From positions 1 through 9,799 of the forward strand of contig JAJXZV010000094.1 of the NCBI GenBank assembly GCA_021779875.1: 9,799 nucleotides of DNA, given 5' to 3'. The first letter of the stretch is position 1. Every line of letters begins with the position of its first letter. Below the pieces are notes generated by a model. That model was not told where the DNA came from and ran no database searches. It worked only from the letters and a program-made list of their open reading frames with translations. The stretch is from Pseudomonadota bacterium (GTDB lineage Bacteria; Pseudomonadota; Gammaproteobacteria; Steroidobacterales; Steroidobacteraceae). The translations under genes were made by a program, and so were the position numbers. Below are positions 1 through 7,407 of this stretch, piece by piece.

Positions 1-1254
<1,254 letters not shown>

Positions 1255-1264
1255 GGGCTCCGGG

Positions 1265-1798
1265 TCAGGCGGGAACGTACAGTTCCAGCGCCCGCCCGCC
1301 CTCCTCCAGGGTGATCGTCCGCTCGAATCTCAGTCCGATCCGCCGGAGCACCGCGGCCGAGGCCCGGTTCTCCGGCGCCGTGATCGCCACGATGCGCGCG
1401 AGCCCGAGACGCTCGCGGCCGAAGGTCAGCACCGCGGCGGCCGACTCCGTCGCGTAGCCGCGGGACCGGAATTCGGGCAGGAACGCATAGCCCACGTCGA
1501 CGTCGGCGAGCGCCTCCCGCTTCACCAGGCCGCACATGCCGATGGGTACCGCGCCCTCGCGCAGACTCACGAGGTACAGACCGAAGCCGTGGCGCGCATA
1601 GCTCGCGATGGGGCCCCGGTCGAGGTATCCGCGCGCATCGTCGAGCGTGCGCACGGACTTGTCGCCGATGAACTGCTTGAACGACTCGTCGTTCAGCAGC
1701 CGCAGGATGAACCCCGCGTCATCGGCCCGCAGCTCCCGGAGGCACAGGCGCGCCGTCTCGAGGACGTTCTCCGCTGCGCACCTCACTTGACCGCCCAT
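1265..1798 (-). CDS. GNAT family N-acetyltransferase (RimJ/RimL-like)
   Basis: This 177-residue protein is predicted to be a cytosolic acetyl-CoA-dependent N-acetyltransferase. It starts with the family's typical first strand (ETARLCLRELRADDA, residues 14-28). The central strands follow (GLYLVSLREGAVPIGMCGL, about 73-91; DVDVGYAFLPEF, about 99-110). The acetyl-CoA pyrophosphate loop RSRGYATESA is at 111-120 and fits the R/Q-x-x-G-x-G/A motif. The later motif ENRASAAVLRRIGLRFE is at 143-159. Length and order match the Acetyltransf_3 group that includes RimJ/RimL ribosomal-protein acetyltransferases, but the substrate cannot be read from the sequence. The ATG at 1798 is preferred. The frame also allows a TTG at 1834, preceded by GAGGG, or a GTG at 1786. 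The gene is divergent from the Wzi-type gene and convergent with rpoD, so it is probably transcribed alone. Confidence 0.88.
   Translation of the reverse strand: MGGQVRCAAENVLETARLCLRELRADDAGFILRLLNDESFKQFIGDKSVRTLDDARGYLDRGPIASYARHGFGLYLVSLREGAVPIGMCGLVKREALADVDVGYAFLPEFRSRGYATESAAAVLTFGRERLGLARIVAITAPENRASAAVLRRIGLRFERTITLEEGGRALELYVPA
1268..1296. terminator. Possible hairpin terminator between rpoD and the convergent GNAT gene
   Basis: GGCGGG at 1268-1273 is complementary to CCCGCC at 1291-1296. A competing inner stem, GGAAC at 1272-1276 with GTTCC at 1282-1286, lies within it. The hairpin sits 14 bases after the rpoD stop and inside the last codons of the opposite-strand gene. There is no T-run on either side, so it is not a classical intrinsic terminator, and the high GC content makes chance stems common. 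Confidence 0.25.
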
Positions 1799-1822
1799 GC
1801 CGGGATGTCGTGTACTGCCCGC

Positions 1823-1835
1823 TTTGCGCGGCAAA
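1823..1835. promoter_or_regulatory. Small inverted repeat in the gap between divergent genes
   Basis: TTTGC at 1823-1827 and GCAAA at 1831-1835 form a perfect 5-bp dyad around GCG. It lies in the 69-base gap between the GNAT start (1798) and the preferred Wzi start (1868), where both promoters would be expected. No convincing -35/-10 pair is visible here for either gene. The dyad is short enough to be chance, and it would be coding if the Wzi protein started at the ATG at 1805 or the GNAT protein at the TTG at 1834. Confidence 0.2.
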
Positions 1836-1867
1836 CCCTCGCGCCCTCATCGAGATCGGCAACCATC

Positions 1868-3868
1868 GTGAATTCCCCCGCAAAGGTCCTGGCCGCTGGC
1901 GTCGCCGGCATGATTGTAGCCACATCGGCACCGCAGGATGCCCGGGCGGCGGGCGTCAGCGGCTACCTGCCCCTGAACATCGAGCCGGAGATGGAGCGGC
2001 AGGTGGAGCGGGTGCTGATCCTCGCGGACGAACCGGTGCTCAAGCGCCCGTTCGCCGTCGCCCTGGTGCTCGATGCCCTCCCCAAGGCGTGCGAGCGGGA
2101 CAAGCCGCTGTGCGAGCGCGTGCGCCGGTATCTCGACCGCTATTCCCGCGATTACGCGGTGACCTACGCGAGCGTGGCCGGGGCCGCCAACCGCGGCGCC
2201 GACGTCACGCTGCCCAATTCCTACGGCATGCCGGCCGCGAGCCACTACGACGTCGCCGCGCAGGGCTTCGTGCAGCCAAGCGATTACTTCCTGGTGAGCG
2301 CGGGCGTGGATGCCTACCAGGGTCGGACCCTGCCGACCGGCTCCATGATGAGCATGGGCTTCAACGGGGCTCAGCTCGACATCGGCTATCGGCCGCACTG
2401 GTTCTCGCCGATGACCGACAGCACGATGCTGATCAGCACCGAGGCGCCGACCATGCCCTCGGCCACTCTCTCGAACTACGAGCCCTTGACCAGTTGGGGC
2501 TTCCAGTACGAGGTGTTCCTGGCGCGCATGTCCTCCACCGATCGCATCGCCTTCCAAGGCCAGGGGACCAGCGAACTCAGCCGGGGCAATCCGCACCTGT
2601 TCGGCACGCAATTGACCTTCGAGCCGGTGAGCGGCTGGTCGATCGGCGTGAACCGGCAGCTGCAGTACGGCGGCGGCGGTTTGCCTGATTCGGCGCACTT
2701 CCTGCTGAACGATTTCCTGCATCCCGCCGGGACGAATCAAACCCTCAACAAGCAACAAGCCTCCTACATGAGCCGGGTGATCATTCCGGCGAGCACGCCC
2801 TTCGCCGTCTACGCGCAGTACTCGGGGCAGAACACCCTGAACGGCGGCAGCTACCTGCTGGGCGAATCCGCCCTGGCCATGGGTATCGACTTCCCGAGGC
2901 TGTGGCGCAACTTCGATCTGACCTACGAGATCACGGAGTGGCAGAACGGCTGGTATGCCAGCAACGGCGTGTTCCTCGACGGCATGACCCAGAATCGCCT
3001 GCCGACCGGGCAATGGGCCGCCTCGGAGCGCCTGTTCGGGGACGGGGTGGGCGCGCGCGCCCAGATGCTGCGGCTCGGCTGGGAGCCGCCTTTCGGCGGC
3101 TATCTGGAGGGGCGTGTTCGAACCGTGGCCAATCAGGTGTACGGGCAGTACCCCTACACACACTACGTCGAGATCATGACGCGCTACTCGCGGCCGTGGA
3201 AGGATCTCACGGTCGGTGGCGAAGTCGCGGCCGGACACGACGCCTTCGGCCAGTCCTTTTCACGGATCAACGGTTTCGTTCGCTACGGCCGCGACGGCCA
3301 CGACCGCTCGGCGGAGGCGGCCGACGAACCGGCGGGGGATTCGGCGCCGGACGAGGCTTCGAGTTCGGCGCCGGAGGAGGATCGGCGCGCGCTCGAGCTG
3401 TTCGTCGACATGGGAGTGAACGTCGACAAGGTCCGCACGGACCTGGAAAAGGGCCTGCCGACCACCTGGTCGGGCGTCGGCGCGAGCCCGCACCTCGCGG
3501 TCGGCGGACGGCGCGCGGTCTCGACTTGGAACGATCTGGGCGCGCGCATCGAATTCGACGAGGTGCAGGGGCACTCGCTGATCGGCGTTCGCGCGTTGGA
3601 CTTTCGCCACCGCATGAACGAGCACTTTGCGATCAATCTCTTCGCCGGGGTCGACCGCTACGACCTGGCCACTCCCGCCTACTCGATCGACTTCGGCGCA
3701 GGCGTCGCGTGGCGCGACATCCTGCCGAAGTGGGACCTGAACTTCGATCTGCGCCACGGCCAGAACGTCGCCCGCAACCACGTGCTGCCCACCGACGTCC
3801 AGGGCGTGCGCCCGGACAGCTTCTACAAGATCGAGCAGATGTTGCTCTACTTGTCGCGCAAATTCTAG
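1868..3868 (+). CDS. Capsule assembly Wzi family outer-membrane beta-barrel protein with extra C-terminal domain
   Basis: This 666-residue protein is predicted to be secreted and inserted in the outer membrane. The GTG start at 1868 gives a clean signal peptide: Lys6, a hydrophobic core at about 7-20, and cleavage near ARA-AG at 25-29. An ATG at 1805 would add 21 residues ahead of it and almost abut the divergent gene. After a helical N-terminal part (about 34-105, with the only mature cysteines, C75 and C82, possibly a disulfide) come many amphipathic strands. These include the Wzi-like HWFSPMTDSTMLISTEAPTMP at about 178-198, split here as HWFSPMTDST and MLISTEAPTMP. The first barrel part ends near residue 474. 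An acidic Ala/Glu/Asp/Ser linker follows at about 478-506, then a second strand-rich domain ending in Phe (LSRKF), as outer-membrane proteins do. Wzi anchors group 1 capsule in E. coli; no capsule genes are seen here, so the partner polysaccharide is unknown. Confidence 0.75.
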   Translation: MNSPAKVLAAGVAGMIVATSAPQDARAAGVSGYLPLNIEPEMERQVERVLILADEPVLKRPFAVALVLDALPKACERDKPLCERVRRYLDRYSRDYAVTYASVAGAANRGADVTLPNSYGMPAASHYDVAAQGFVQPSDYFLVSAGVDAYQGRTLPTGSMMSMGFNGAQLDIGYRPHWFSPMTDSTMLISTEAPTMPSATLSNYEPLTSWGFQYEVFLARMSSTDRIAFQGQGTSELSRGNPHLFGTQLTFEPVSGWSIGVNRQLQYGGGGLPDSAHFLLNDFLHPAGTNQTLNKQQASYMSRVIIPASTPFAVYAQYSGQNTLNGGSYLLGESALAMGIDFPRLWRNFDLTYEITEWQNGWYASNGVFLDGMTQNRLPTGQWAASERLFGDGVGARAQMLRLGWEPPFGGYLEGRVRTVANQVYGQYPYTHYVEIMTRYSRPWKDLTVGGEVAAGHDAFGQSFSRINGFVRYGRDGHDRSAEAADEPAGDSAPDEASSSAPEEDRRALELFVDMGVNVDKVRTDLEKGLPTTWSGVGASPHLAVGGRRAVSTWNDLGARIEFDEVQGHSLIGVRALDFRHRMNEHFAINLFAGVDRYDLATPAYSIDFGAGVAWRDILPKWDLNFDLRHGQNVARNHVLPTDVQGVRPDSFYKIEQMLLYLSRKF

Positions 3869-4098
3869 GAACCCGGCGGCAGGTGCACCGGAGACTCCGG
3901 GTCGGATCGTTCCCCGACCTCGGCCTCCGCCGCGAGCCAGTCCTCGAGTTCGTGCCCCGGCGCGAACCCGCGCCGCTCGGCACGGAAGTAGGCATTCTCC
4001 GCGACCAGCGCCTCGCGCGACCGCGGCGGCGGGGACTGCCCCAATCGCCCGGGCGGCTCGCAGAAGCGCAGTGGATTGAACCTGGCAAGACGGGGCAT
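3865..4098 (-). CDS. DUF2934 domain-containing small protein
   Basis: This is a 77-residue hydrophilic protein. Residues 33-61 carry the short motif of the DUF2934 family: AENAYFRAERRGFAPGHEL followed by EDWLAAEAEV, i.e. A-Y-x-R-A-E-x-R-G-F-x-P-G-x-E-x-x-D-W-L-x-A-E. The rest is a basic, Pro/Arg-rich N-terminal extension and a short acidic to Pro-rich tail. There is no signal peptide or membrane span. The function of the family is not established; members are small proteins found in many proteobacteria. The ATG at 4098 has a good Shine-Dalgarno (GGAGA, complement of 4104-4108) five bases upstream. Its stop codon interlocks with that of the convergent Wzi-type gene in a CTAG at 3865-3868. It is divergent from the cytochrome bd operon and shares a 181-base regulatory region with it, so the two may be co-regulated. 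Confidence 0.8.
   Translation of the reverse strand: MPRLARFNPLRFCEPPGRLGQSPPPRSREALVAENAYFRAERRGFAPGHELEDWLAAEAEVGERSDPESPVHLPPGS
3871..3902. terminator. Hairpin just downstream of the Wzi-type gene stop
   Basis: ACCCGG at 3871-3876 pairs with CCGGGT at 3897-3902. Inside it, CCGGAG at 3888-3893 and CTCCGG at 3895-3900 form a tighter alternative hairpin. The structure begins 3 bases after the Wzi stop codon but lies within the last codons of the opposite-strand DUF2934 gene. No T-run follows, so intrinsic termination is uncertain. It is recorded because two convergent transcripts must end around here. Confidence 0.27.
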
Positions 4099-4124
4099 GA
4101 CGGTCTCCGATGTTGCTCAGACTC

Positions 4125-4167
4125 GCCACGGGCGAAATGGTTTCAGCCGGCTGTCGCTGCCCGTGGC
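4125..4167. promoter_or_regulatory. Perfect 9-bp inverted repeat enclosing a 10-bp palindrome (candidate operator or leader hairpin)
   Basis: GCCACGGGC at 4125-4133 is the exact reverse complement of GCCCGTGGC at 4159-4167. The 25-base interval holds the palindrome CAGCCGGCTG at 4144-4153 and a small dyad, GAAA (4134-4137) with TTTC (4141-4144). It lies between the DUF2934 start and the AT-rich promoter island. On the cyd side it would be centred about 65 bases upstream of a transcript starting near 4211, a typical activator position. On the DUF2934 side it would fold in the 5' leader. It is not a recognisable FNR or ArcA site, and the regulator is unknown. Confidence 0.4.
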
Positions 4168-4172
4168 CCGGG

Positions 4173-4206
4173 ATTAGATATACGACTTTTGCGGCTGGTA
4201 TAAAAT
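4173..4206. promoter_or_regulatory. AT-rich island with candidate cyd promoter (extended -10) and possible divergent promoter
   Basis: This is the most AT-rich stretch in an otherwise GC-rich window. On the + strand, TGG-TATAAA (the TG at 4196-4197, the hexamer at 4199-4204) is a good extended -10 element, placing a cydP transcript start near 4211 with a leader of about 70 bases. No strong -35 hexamer lies 16-18 bases upstream, in keeping with an extended -10 or an activator-dependent promoter. On the - strand, TCTAAT (complement of 4173-4178) is a 5-of-6 match to a -10 for the DUF2934 gene, also with a weak -35. Confidence 0.5.
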
Positions 4207-4279
4207 CGAAAGTTGACGAAGCGATGAATCTTGCGTGACGGCGCGCCTGCGGCAGAGCATCATCGGAGTGGTGTGAACC

Positions 4280-4408
4280 ATGGATGACCCCAAAATCCCC
4301 GCTGATTGGCGCCGCGACCTCAAGGTCGAGATCACCGTCGCGCTGGCCGCCAAGTTCGCCGCGCTGATCCTGCTGTGGTTCTTCTTCTTTCGAGGCAGCC
4401 CATCATGA
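4280..4408 (+). CDS. cydP: CydP-type small subunit of cytochrome bd oxidase
   Basis: This 42-residue single-span protein has not been named by length alone. A hydrophilic N-terminus (MDDPKIPADWRRDLKVEIT) leads into one transmembrane helix at about residues 18-37 (VALAAKFAALILLWFFFF) and a short tail, RGSPS. The charged start followed by an Ala/Leu helix ending in aromatic residues, and the position directly upstream of cydA, fit the small proteins called cytochrome oxidase putative small subunit CydP in beta- and gammaproteobacteria. It probably sits in the inner membrane beside CydAB; its exact role is not established. The stop codon TGA (4406-4408) overlaps the cydA ATG (4405-4407), so translation is probably coupled. 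The upstream Shine-Dalgarno is GGAG at 4265-4268, with rather long spacing of 11 bases. Confidence 0.8.
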   Translation: MDDPKIPADWRRDLKVEITVALAAKFAALILLWFFFFRGSPS

Positions 4409-6012
4409 TCGACTTCGACGTGGTCACGCTCTCGCGGCTGCAGTTCGCCCTCACGGCGCTCTATCACTTCCTGTTCGTGCCGCTCACCCTGGGACTGTCG
4501 ATGATCCTGGTGATCATGGAGTCCGTCTACGTCATGACCGGGCGCGAGATCTGGAAGCGGATGACCCAGTTCTGGGGGGTGCTGTTCGGCATCAACTTCG
4601 CGATGGGCGTCGCCACCGGCATCACCATGGAGTTCCAATTCGGCACGAATTGGTCCTACTACGCCCATTACGTCGGCGACATCTTCGGCGTGCCGCTGGC
4701 GGTCGAAGGCCTGATGGCGTTCTTCCTCGAATCGACCTTCGTCGGGCTCTTCTTCTTCGGTTGGGAGCGCCTGCCGAAGCTCGGTCACCTGGTGGTCACC
4801 GGCCTGGTGGCGCTCGGCTCGAGCCTGTCGGCGCTGTGGATCCTAGTCGCCAACGGCTGGATGCAGCACCCGACCGGGGCGCAATTCAACTTCCGCACCC
4901 TGCGTATGGAGCTCACGTCCTTCGCGGACGTGCTGTTCAATCCGGTGGCGCAGGCCAAGTTCGTGCACACGGTCGCGGCGGGCTACGTGCTGGGCTCCGT
5001 GTTCGTGCTGTCGATCAGCGCCTGGTATTTGCTGCGCGGCAGGAACGTGGAGGTCGCCAGGCGGTCCCTCGCCGTGGCGGCGAGCTTCGGGCTCGCCTGC
5101 TCGCTGTCGGTGGTGGTGCTCGGCGACGAGTCCGGCTACCTCGACGGCGAGAACCAGAAGATGAAGATCGCGGCCATCGAGGCCGAGTGGGAAACCCAGC
5201 CGCCGCCCGCGAGCTTCACGGCCTTCGGACTACCGGACGTCGAGAAGCGAGTGACCCATGCGCAGGTCAAGATCCCGTGGTTGCTCGGCCTGATCGCGAC
5301 CCGCTCCATCGACAAGCCGGTCGCCGGCATCGTCGACCTCGTACAGCATGCGCGCGCACGCATCGAAAGCGGCATCGAGGCATACGGCGAATTGCGCCGG
5401 CTGCGTGCCTCGCCGGCGGATGCGCTCGATCCCGGCCTCGTTCGGGACTTCGAGGCGCACCGGGCCGACCTCGGGTACGGCCTTCTGCTGCTGCGCTACA
5501 CCGACGATCCGACGCACGCGACCCCGCAGCAGATCGACGCTGCCGCCTGGTCCACGGTGCCGGACGTGCCGGTGCTGTTCTGGGGTTTTCGCGCCATGGT
5601 GGGCCTCGGCTTCTACTTCATCGGATTGTTCGCCACCGCCTTCTATCTCGCCAGCCGGCACCGTTTCGAGCGGCACCGGGGCTTCCTCAGGGCCGCGTTC
5701 CTCAGCCTGCCGCTGCCCTGGATCGCCGTCGAACTCGGCTGGGTCGTGGCCGAGTACGGCCGCCAGCCATGGGCCGTGGACGGCGTGCTGCCGACGTTCC
5801 TCGGCGTCTCGCGCACCTCCGCCGGCAACGTCTGGCTGTCGCTGCTCGGGTTCGTGGTGTTCTACTCGGCGCTCGCCGTGGTGGACGTGTTCCTCATCAC
5901 TCGGGCCATCCGGCGCGGACCCGACGGTCTCGGCTACTGGCCGAGCCGCCCCTGGCCGGATCCGGGCACCGCGCCCGATCGGGCGACGCGCGAGGCGGGA
6001 GGCGACCGATGA
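4405..6012 (+). CDS. cydA: Cytochrome bd ubiquinol oxidase subunit I (CydA)
   Basis: CydA binds haems b558, b595 and d and oxidises quinol at the periplasmic face while O2 is reduced to water. The 535-residue protein aligns by eye along the whole E. coli CydA (522 aa). The haem ligands are present: His21 (E. coli His19), His188 (His186, in KFVHTVAAGY), Met398 (Met393, in FRAMVGLGF) and Glu443 (Glu445, in PWIAVELGW). Glu101 and Glu109 occupy the proton-path positions (AVEGLMAFFLEST). The quinol-binding loop begins at GDESGY (240-245) and continues with KIAAIEAEWETQP; it is the long-loop (E. coli) form. The GRQPW signature is at 452-456. About nine membrane helices are expected. The ATG at 4405 has GAGG at 4392-4395. 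The gene overlaps cydP by 4 bases and cydB by 4 bases (ATGA), indicating one translationally coupled operon. No key residue is missing. Confidence 0.98.
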   Translation: MIDFDVVTLSRLQFALTALYHFLFVPLTLGLSMILVIMESVYVMTGREIWKRMTQFWGVLFGINFAMGVATGITMEFQFGTNWSYYAHYVGDIFGVPLAVEGLMAFFLESTFVGLFFFGWERLPKLGHLVVTGLVALGSSLSALWILVANGWMQHPTGAQFNFRTLRMELTSFADVLFNPVAQAKFVHTVAAGYVLGSVFVLSISAWYLLRGRNVEVARRSLAVAASFGLACSLSVVVLGDESGYLDGENQKMKIAAIEAEWETQPPPASFTAFGLPDVEKRVTHAQVKIPWLLGLIATRSIDKPVAGIVDLVQHARARIESGIEAYGELRRLRASPADALDPGLVRDFEAHRADLGYGLLLLRYTDDPTHATPQQIDAAAWSTVPDVPVLFWGFRAMVGLGFYFIGLFATAFYLASRHRFERHRGFLRAAFLSLPLPWIAVELGWVVAEYGRQPWAVDGVLPTFLGVSRTSAGNVWLSLLGFVVFYSALAVVDVFLITRAIRRGPDGLGYWPSRPWPDPGTAPDRATREAGGDR

Positions 6013-7154
6013 ACGACTTCCTGGATTACGCCGCACTTCGTGTGCTCTGGTGGCTGCTGGTCGGCGTTCTGCTGATCGGCTTCGCCATCACCGACGGTTT
6101 CGACCTCGGACTCGGCGCCACGTTTCGCGTGGTCGGCCGGGACGATCTCGAGCGCCGCGCGCTGCTCGAGGCCATCGAGCCGGTGTGGGAGGGCAACCAG
6201 GTCTGGTTCGTGCTCGGGGGTGGCGCCGTGTTCGCCGCCTGGCCGCTGGTGTACGCGACCTCGTTCTCCGGGCTGTACCTGGCGATGTTCCTGGTGCTCG
6301 TGGCCTTGATTCTCCGGCCGGTCGGATTCGCCTACCGCGACAAGCTGCGCGGCGAGCGCTGGCGGGCCGTCTGGGACGCCGCATTGACGCTCGGCGGCAC
6401 CGTGCCCGCCCTGCTGTTCGGCGTCGCGTTCGCCAACCTGTTCCTCGGTCTGCCGTTTCACTTCGACGACCTGCATCGGCCCGTCGGGTCCGGCGGCCTG
6501 TTCAGCCTGCTGCATCCGTTCGCCCTGCTCGGCGGCGTGATGAGCCTGGCGATGCTGGTGATGCACGGCAACGCCTACGCCGCCCTGAAGGTCGGCGAGC
6601 CGATGGCGTCGCGCGCCCGCGCCGTCGGCGTGATCGCCGCCCTGGCGTATCTTGCCGCGTTCGTGGCGGGCGGCGTCTGGCTGCAGCATGGGATCGGCGG
6701 TTTTCGGATCGTCGGCGCCGTCGATCACGGCGGGCCGTCGGATCCCACGGCGAAGATCGTCGCCGTCGTGACGGGCGGCTGGCTGCGAAATTTCAGCCTG
6801 TGGCCGTGGATGTGGCTCGCGCCGGCCGGCGCGGCGCTCGGCGCCGTCGCCACGGCGGCCCTGCTGAATCTGCGGCGCGCCGGTGCGGCCTTCGCGACGA
6901 GTTGCCTGGTTCAGGCGGGAACCATCCTCACGGCCGGATTCTCCTTGTTCCCCTTCATGATGCCGTCGTCCACGCATCCCAATCAGAGCCTCACGGTGTG
7001 GGATGCGTCCAGCAGCGCCAAGACGCTGCTGTTGATGCTGGGGGCCGTCGCGGTGTTTCTGCCGATCGTTCTCGCCTATACGGTCTGGGTGTTTCGGGTG
7101 CTGAAGGGCAAGATCACCCTCGAGGCGCTGCGGGACCGGGAGGGGCATTACTGA
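6009..7154 (+). CDS. cydB: Cytochrome bd ubiquinol oxidase subunit II (CydB)
   Basis: CydB is the second integral subunit of the bd quinol oxidase; it stabilises the haems in CydA and forms part of the proton and oxygen access paths. At 381 residues it is close to E. coli CydB (379). The N-terminal helix WWLLVGVLLIGFAITDGFDLG holds the family motif TDGFD at 28-32. Other conserved stretches are EGNQVWFVLGGGAVFAAWP (61-79), RPVGFAYRDKLR, and the C-terminal FPFMMPSSTHPNQSLTVWDAS. About nine membrane helices are expected. Where I recall Asp in the E. coli HWDGNQVW motif, this protein has Glu61; I believe Glu is common in other CydB families and do not expect loss of function. A strong Shine-Dalgarno, GGGAGG at 5997-6002, lies six bases before the ATG, inside the end of cydA. 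The stop shares one base with the cydX start. Confidence 0.98.
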   Translation: MNDFLDYAALRVLWWLLVGVLLIGFAITDGFDLGLGATFRVVGRDDLERRALLEAIEPVWEGNQVWFVLGGGAVFAAWPLVYATSFSGLYLAMFLVLVALILRPVGFAYRDKLRGERWRAVWDAALTLGGTVPALLFGVAFANLFLGLPFHFDDLHRPVGSGGLFSLLHPFALLGGVMSLAMLVMHGNAYAALKVGEPMASRARAVGVIAALAYLAAFVAGGVWLQHGIGGFRIVGAVDHGGPSDPTAKIVAVVTGGWLRNFSLWPWMWLAPAGAALGAVATAALLNLRRAGAAFATSCLVQAGTILTAGFSLFPFMMPSSTHPNQSLTVWDASSSAKTLLLMLGAVAVFLPIVLAYTVWVFRVLKGKITLEALRDREGHY

Positions 7155-7303
7155 TGTGGTATTTCAGCTGGATCCTCGGACTCGGACTCGCGCTCGCGTT
7201 CGGCGTGCTGAACGCCATCTGGTTCGAGGTCACCGAACTGGACGCCGCCCATCCGCCGGCGGACCGTCCGGACGTCGCGACGCCGCATTCGCACCTCGAT
7301 TGA
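7154..7303 (+). CDS. cydX: Cytochrome bd oxidase small subunit CydX
   Basis: This 49-residue single-span protein begins MWYFSWILGLGLALAFGV, nearly the same as the E. coli CydX start (MWYFAWILG). CydX binds beside CydA in the inner membrane and is needed for a stable, active oxidase with its haems. Trp6 and Glu25 fall at the positions conserved in the family, with Glu25 directly after the helix. The tail after about residue 30 is hydrophilic and rich in Pro, His and Asp, and is longer than in E. coli (37 residues in total there). The ATG overlaps the last base of the cydB stop (TGATG). The strong Shine-Dalgarno GGGAGGGG at 7138-7145 is eight bases upstream. It is the last gene of the cydPABX set. 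Confidence 0.96.
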   Translation: MWYFSWILGLGLALAFGVLNAIWFEVTELDAAHPPADRPDVATPHSHLD

Positions 7304-7310
7304 GGTCCGC

Positions 7311-7353
7311 CGAGCCGGCGCGGTGCGCCGCGTGGCTCGATCGCCTACAGGCG
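7311..7353 (+). terminator. Hairpin pair after cydX, possible operon end
   Basis: Two stem-loops lie in the 104-base gap after cydX. In the first, CGAGCC (7311-7316) pairs with GGCTCG (7334-7339), extended by an inner GGCGC (7317-7321)/GCGCC (7325-7329) stem around a 3-base loop. The second is CGCC-TACA-GGCG (7342-7345, 7350-7353), a 4-bp stem with a tetraloop. Only short T-runs follow (TT at 7354, TTT near 7362), so termination is plausible but weak, and read-through into the PilZ gene cannot be excluded. Confidence 0.35.
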
Positions 7354-7407
7354 TTAGGTACTTTCTCCGATGGAATTGCCCCACGCGGCGCGAGTAGGGT
7401 TTCCGCC

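Noticed and set aside
1847..3238. A 463-codon minus-strand open frame opposite the Wzi-type gene
   Set aside because: His/Arg/Gly-rich composition without domain resemblance, and it lies entirely antisense to a recognised exported protein.
4099..4279. FNR/Anr or ArcA binding site upstream of cydP
   Set aside because: I looked for TTGAT-N4-ATCAA and close variants and found none; TTGACG at 4213-4218 lacks a -10 at the right distance and a matching half-site.
4650..6008. A long + frame extending upstream from cydB through cydA
   Set aside because: Only the part from the ATG at 6009 resembles CydB; the upstream extension is the off-frame reading of cydA, and a strong ribosome site precedes 6009.
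5934..7148. A 404-codon minus-strand open frame opposite cydB
   Set aside because: It is the antisense of a strongly conserved membrane protein; the Gln/His/Arg-rich product arises from the complement of Leu and Val codons.
5348..7153. A + frame that runs in phase into cydX and would make it a long fusion
   Set aside because: Upstream of 7154 it is Arg-rich off-frame reading of cydA and cydB; CydX begins at MWYF with its own ribosome site.
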